A stretch of 17,632 nucleotides of DNA, taken from Helicobacteraceae bacterium. Lineage in GTDB: Bacteria; Campylobacterota; Campylobacteria; Campylobacterales; Sulfurimonadaceae. Both the position numbers and the translations under genes were made by a program. The notes under the pieces were generated by a model. The model searched no databases. It was not told the DNA's origin and was given only the letters and a program-made list of their open reading frames with translations. The DNA is taken from the NCBI GenBank assembly GCA_027068615.1, contig JAMOQV010000231.1, positions 1-17,632 on the forward strand, given 5' to 3'. Positions 15,337 to 17,632 of the stretch are shown in pieces. The first letter of the stretch is position 1, and every line of letters begins with the position of its first letter.

Positions 15337-15721
15337 TTTTTTCTAAATCATAAAGCTCATATCTTATATGCTTAAATCTTTCGCTATACTCTACATTTTC
15401 CAATTTAAAAAGCTCTTCTAAAACCCTAGAAGATTCTTGTGCTCGTTTAAAATTTGCTGTGATAATATCTTTTACACAACTTCTGTTAAGTTCACTTTTT
15501 ATTGTTGTACGAAGCACATCATTGATACTATCACGATTTTGAAGAAGTGCATCATCATCCATCTGTGCTAAATGACGAAGATGTTTTAATTTATGAGATA
15601 ATTCTTTGTTATTATCTCCGTATCTCATAATATCTTCAACAACCCTTATCCCCTCTTTTAAACGGTTAAGATTTGCATCGCACACCCGATAAAGTTCGGG
15701 TGTTAGCGATTTTTTAGTCAT
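15320..15721 (-). CDS. ThiD2-like protein (thiamine biosynthesis, proposed HMP-P kinase)
   Basis: A small helical protein of about 133 residues. The opening ELYRVCDANLNRLKEGIRVV and later LKHLRHLAQ and FKRAQESSRVLEELFK match the domain annotated as ThiD2 or as the N-terminal part of some ThiE proteins, thought to phosphorylate HMP-P in thiamine synthesis. Campylobacterota often carry it as a free-standing protein. The start is taken as ATG at 15721; a TTG at 15739 would add six residues but has no ribosome site. The ATG overlaps the end of the upstream membrane-protein gene by 8 nt, with GGTGAT as the likely ribosome site. The functional call is moderate; the family call is stronger. Confidence 0.65.
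   Translation of the reverse strand: MTKKSLTPELYRVCDANLNRLKEGIRVVEDIMRYGDNNKELSHKLKHLRHLAQMDDDALLQNRDSINDVLRTTIKSELNRSCVKDIITANFKRAQESSRVLEELFKLENVEYSERFKHIRYELYDLEKIILKL
15682..15703. repeat. 8-bp inverted repeat within the 5' part of the ThiD2-like gene
   Basis: ACACCCGA-TAAAGT-TCGGGTGT: perfect 8-bp arms and a 6-nt loop, unusually GC-rich for this DNA, starting 18 nt inside the coding region from the chosen ATG. It could fold in the mRNA and lower expression of the downstream gene relative to the upstream membrane protein. Read on the plus strand, a run of six T follows 7 nt after the stem, so it could also act as a weak terminator for read-through from the convergent side. Confidence 0.5.
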
Positions 15722-16415
15722 TATCACCAAAGATTCCAAAAAGTTGTAAAAGTGCTGTAAAAATATTTAAAAAATCAAGATAAAGTGCAATAGCCCCATC
15801 AATAGGAGTTTCATAAGCACCTTGCATAATGTTTTGGGTATCAAAAATAACCATCACACTAAAAAGTAGTACAATAGCACCACTAATCATAATATGAACC
15901 ATTGGATTACCTAAAAAGATATTTATGATTGAAAATCCTAAGATTACAAACATAGCTATCATAAGAGGCTTACCATAACCTGTAAAATCCCTAGTTGTTT
16001 TTATAGCATAAAAACTCATAGCACCAAATACAACTGATGTCATAGCAAAAGCATTACCTATGATAGTAGCACCACCACTCATACCAAGTGTACGAGCTAA
16101 AAGAGGAGCTAACATCAAACCTGTCATAAATACAAATCCAAACATAACCATAAGGTTTAAACCTTGTTTATGTTTTACAAAATGTAACCCTATTAATAAT
16201 CCTATCTCTAAAATCATTAGAGGAAAGAACATAGCTTGAATAGTTCCAGCTAATGGAACACCAACATAAGCACCAGCTGCACCAGCCATCATAGAAGCTG
16301 CAAAAAGTTTATAAGTCTCTTTTACAAATGCAACGATTTGAGCTTCACTTTTTGAGACACTTCCATAACTAAAAGCTTCACTAGCCCTCGCATAATCACG
16401 ATCATATAATCCCAT
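15714..16415 (-). CDS. BI-1/YccA-family seven-helix inner membrane protein
   Basis: A 233-residue integral membrane protein of the Bax inhibitor-1/YccA (UPF0005) family. A cytoplasmic N-terminus of about 30 residues (YDRDYARASEAF) is followed by seven hydrophobic segments. The conserved C-terminal motif ALYLDFLNIFTALLQLFG and the acidic residues in VIFDTQNIM and ALYLDFLN correspond to the Asp pair proposed as a pH sensor for calcium leak in bacterial homologues. In bacteria the family includes YccA, a modulator of the FtsH protease. AAGGA lies 6 nt upstream of the ATG. It is upstream of, and coupled to, the ThiD2-like gene. Confidence 0.92.
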   Translation of the reverse strand: MGLYDRDYARASEAFSYGSVSKSEAQIVAFVKETYKLFAASMMAGAAGAYVGVPLAGTIQAMFFPLMILEIGLLIGLHFVKHKQGLNLMVMFGFVFMTGLMLAPLLARTLGMSGGATIIGNAFAMTSVVFGAMSFYAIKTTRDFTGYGKPLMIAMFVILGFSIINIFLGNPMVHIMISGAIVLLFSVMVIFDTQNIMQGAYETPIDGAIALYLDFLNIFTALLQLFGIFGDND

Positions 16416-16466
16416 AATTTTTCCTTTTAACTATACATAAATCCATATAGTTTATTTTAATAATGA

Positions 16467-16472
16467 ATTATA
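16467..16472 (-). promoter_or_regulatory. Probable -10 box for the BI-1 family gene
   Basis: TATAAT on the minus strand 51 bp before the ATG, with TTGCTA 19 bp further upstream as a possible -35. A second candidate TATAGT lies about 15 bp upstream of the ATG. Confidence 0.4.
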
Positions 16473-16508
16473 TAGATGAAGAGTTAACATATAGCAAAAA
16501 TTTATAAA

Positions 16509-16709
16509 TTAGTTGCTTTTTGCAAGTTGTGCAAAGTCTATTTCAGTAGAACTTTTATTCTCTTCTTTCATCTTTTTATCCTCTTCAAAACTTCCTGTAC
16601 TAAAAGTAACACCACTTTGTTTAAGTATGCATCCTTTCATACCAGGTACACAAGCTTTCTTTATAAGTTTACAATAACCTTTAAAATCGTGTTGACATGT
16701 CCATCCCAT
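16509..16709 (-). CDS. Small cysteine-rich conserved hypothetical protein
   Basis: A 66-residue protein not assigned to a known function. The N-terminal half has four cysteines: C5, C13, C20 and C27 in WTCQHD, GYCKL, KACVPG and GCILKQ. Even spacing of 7-8 residues suggests a metal or iron-sulfur site or disulfides. The C-terminal half is charged and low-complexity (EEDKKMKEENKSS) and likely disordered. The start is supported by AAGGG 5 nt upstream of the ATG. It stands alone, divergent from the flagellin gene, with a 93-bp gap before the BI-1 family gene. The plus-strand reading over the same stretch is a shadow. Confidence 0.7.
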   Translation of the reverse strand: MGWTCQHDFKGYCKLIKKACVPGMKGCILKQSGVTFSTGSFEEDKKMKEENKSSTEIDFAQLAKSN

Positions 16710-16738
16710 TTTTACCCTTTTAGAGAAATTTTTATAAA

Positions 16739-16744
16739 ATTATA
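16739..16744 (-). promoter_or_regulatory. Probable -10 box for the small cysteine-rich gene
   Basis: TATAAT on the minus strand 29 bp before the ATG, preceded by an A-rich tract. It lies back to back with the flagellin FliA promoter 10 bp away. Confidence 0.4.
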
Positions 16745-16753
16745 TCTTTTTTT

Positions 16754-16780
16754 TAAAGTTATTTATCAAAGTTCCGATAT
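16754..16780 (+). promoter_or_regulatory. FliA (sigma-28) promoter of the flagellin gene
   Basis: TAAA at 16754-16757, exactly 15 bases, then TCCGATAT at 16773-16780. This matches the sigma-28 consensus TAAA-N15-GCCGATAA in the -35, the spacing and six of eight -10 bases; CGATAT is the usual -10 core in Campylobacterota. Transcription should start near 16787, giving a leader of about 79 nt. Confidence 0.85.
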
Positions 16781-16796
16781 ACTTTACATAGTCAGA

Positions 16797-16808
16797 GGCA
16801 AGGATGCC
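16797..16808 (+). promoter_or_regulatory. Hairpin with AGGA loop in the flagellin leader, candidate CsrA-binding site
   Basis: GGCA-AGGA-TGCC: a 4-bp stem presenting AGGA in the loop, close to the expected 5' end of the flagellin mRNA. The core CAAGGATG equals the CARGGAUG core of the CsrA-binding consensus. The second GGA needed for bridging is in the flagellin ribosome site at 16857-16859. In C. jejuni, CsrA represses flaA translation by binding its leader and is released by FliW. Confidence 0.55.
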
Positions 16809-16827
16809 AAAGACAAAAAAAATTAGA

Positions 16828-16846
16828 AAAGAGCAAAAGGCTCTTT
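16828..16846 (+). promoter_or_regulatory. Second stem-loop in the flagellin leader
   Basis: AAAGAGC-AAAAG-GCTCTTT: perfect 7-bp arms with a 5-nt loop, ending 8 nt before the AAGGA ribosome site (16855-16859). It may stabilise the message or hold the ribosome site open. No T-run follows, so it is not a terminator. Confidence 0.55.
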
Positions 16847-16865
16847 CCATAAAAAAGGATTTATT

Positions 16866-17632
16866 ATGGGTTTTAGAATAAACACAAATGTTGCGGCTAT
16901 GAACGCACATGCTAGTTCGTCAGCAAATAATCGTGCTATAAATAATTCACTTGAAAAATTAAGTTCAGGTTTAAGAATTAATAAAGCAGCAGATGATGCT
17001 TCTGGTCTTGCTATTGCAGATTCGCTTCGTTCTCAAGCAAATGGCTTAGGTCAAGCTATAAAAAATGCAAATGATGGTATAAATATCATCCAAATCGCTG
17101 ATAAAGCTATGGATGAACAAACAAAAATACTTGATACTATCAAAACTAAAGCAATCCAATCAGCAGAAGATGGTCAAACTAGTAAATCAAGAAAAGCACT
17201 ACAAGCAGATATCACTCGTCTTATGGAGGAGTTAGATAATATCGCAGGAACTACTTCATTTAATGGTCAGCAACTTCTTTCTGGTCAATACACAAACAAA
17301 GAGTTCCAAGTTGGTGCTTACTCAAATACAACTGTAAAAACAAGTATAGGTGCAACAAGTTCTGATAAAATTGGGTCAACCCGTTTTGAAACAGGTAAAA
17401 TGATAACAGCAGCTGGTATATCTACTATGAAATTTTCAGCTATTGATGGTACTAATGATATAGTTTTAGAAAGTGTTACTATCTCAACTGGTGCTGGAAC
17501 AGGTATAGGTGTTTTAGCAGAAACAATTAACAAAAATTCAGATAAAACAGGTGTAAGAGCTTCTTTTGATGTTCACTCAACTGGTACTAAATCTATCTCT
17601 GCTTCAACAATTAAAGGTATCGCTATAAATGG
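16866..17632 (+). CDS. flaA: Flagellin, partial (3' end outside window)
   Basis: The first 255 codons of the major filament protein; the frame is open to the window edge. The N-terminus MGFRINTNVAAMNAHA and the following NSLEKLSSGLRINKAADDAS and GLAIADSLRSQANGLGQA are the conserved D0/D1 flagellin helices needed for export and polymerisation. From about residue 155 the sequence becomes variable and beta-rich, as in the D2/D3 surface domains. AAGGA lies 6 nt upstream of the ATG. Transcription is from the FliA promoter at 16754-16780, so it is a late flagellar gene. The symbol is by similarity of type; a second flagellin copy may exist elsewhere in the genome. Confidence 0.95.
   Translation, partial: MGFRINTNVAAMNAHASSSANNRAINNSLEKLSSGLRINKAADDASGLAIADSLRSQANGLGQAIKNANDGINIIQIADKAMDEQTKILDTIKTKAIQSAEDGQTSKSRKALQADITRLMEELDNIAGTTSFNGQQLLSGQYTNKEFQVGAYSNTTVKTSIGATSSDKIGSTRFETGKMITAAGISTMKFSAIDGTNDIVLESVTISTGAGTGIGVLAETINKNSDKTGVRASFDVHSTGTKSISASTIKGIAIN

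Noticed and set aside
16494..16523. GCAAAAA / TTTTTGC inverted repeat at the end of the small cysteine-rich gene as a terminator
   Set aside because: The stem is AT-rich with a 16-nt loop and no clean T-run follows on the minus strand.
16527..16826. Plus-strand open frame of 99 codons overlapping the flagellin leader
   Set aside because: It is antisense to the small cysteine-rich gene, which has a good ribosome site, and it runs through the FliA promoter; the product is low-complexity Phe/Ser.
1..17632. tRNA, rRNA or CRISPR features
   Set aside because: No cloverleaf-type sequence, rRNA segment or regularly spaced direct repeats were recognised on either strand by eye; a covariance-model search would settle it.

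Overview
The window looks like the chromosome of an AT-rich, flagellated member of the Campylobacterota (formerly Epsilonproteobacteria), most likely close to Sulfurimonas or a relative. This rests on the four-subunit type pyruvate:ferredoxin oxidoreductase operon in the order porG-porD-porA, promoters made of a T-run plus extended -10, a FliA (sigma-28) promoter in front of a Campylobacterota-type flagellin, and the style of the small conserved genes. The genus is an inference and was not tested by a search.

Layout, left to right. Positions 1-1902 (minus strand) hold porA (cut by the window edge), porD and porG, the start of a pyruvate:ferredoxin oxidoreductase operon; porB would lie beyond position 1. 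Next come a HAD phosphatase (minus) and, divergently, alaS followed by an unrecognised coiled-coil membrane lipoprotein. The minus-strand group 6053-8485 reads folE, a small putative antitoxin, a RelE/ParE toxin and fliI, all packed tightly. A 100-bp divergent promoter region separates folE from the zinc ABC transporter genes. On the plus strand znuA and znuC are adjacent, but znuB lies 3.6 kb further on.

The split between znuC and znuB is the most unusual part of the window. It contains a tightly coupled set on the same strand: an MNT-type nucleotidyltransferase and its HEPN partner (a MntA/HepT-type toxin-antitoxin pair with textbook motifs), a large AAA-ATPase-like protein with a PD-(D/E)XK nuclease end, a DUF1016/YhcG-type PD-(D/E)XK nuclease, and a shrunken Rpn-family gene whose stop codon overlaps the znuB start. 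The zinc operon therefore appears to have been invaded by a defence/toxin-antitoxin cassette without being broken, since every znu gene remains intact. A BioC-like methyltransferase overlaps the end of znuB.

Positions 15320-16709 (minus) carry a small ThiD2-like thiamine-pathway protein, a seven-helix BI-1/YccA-type membrane protein and a 66-residue cysteine-rich protein. The window ends with the first 255 codons of a flagellin gene on the plus strand. It has a good FliA promoter and a leader containing a hairpin that closely matches a CsrA-binding site.

No rRNA or tRNA gene, CRISPR array, or insertion sequence with terminal repeats was recognised by eye. No stretch above 300 bases lacks a gene.
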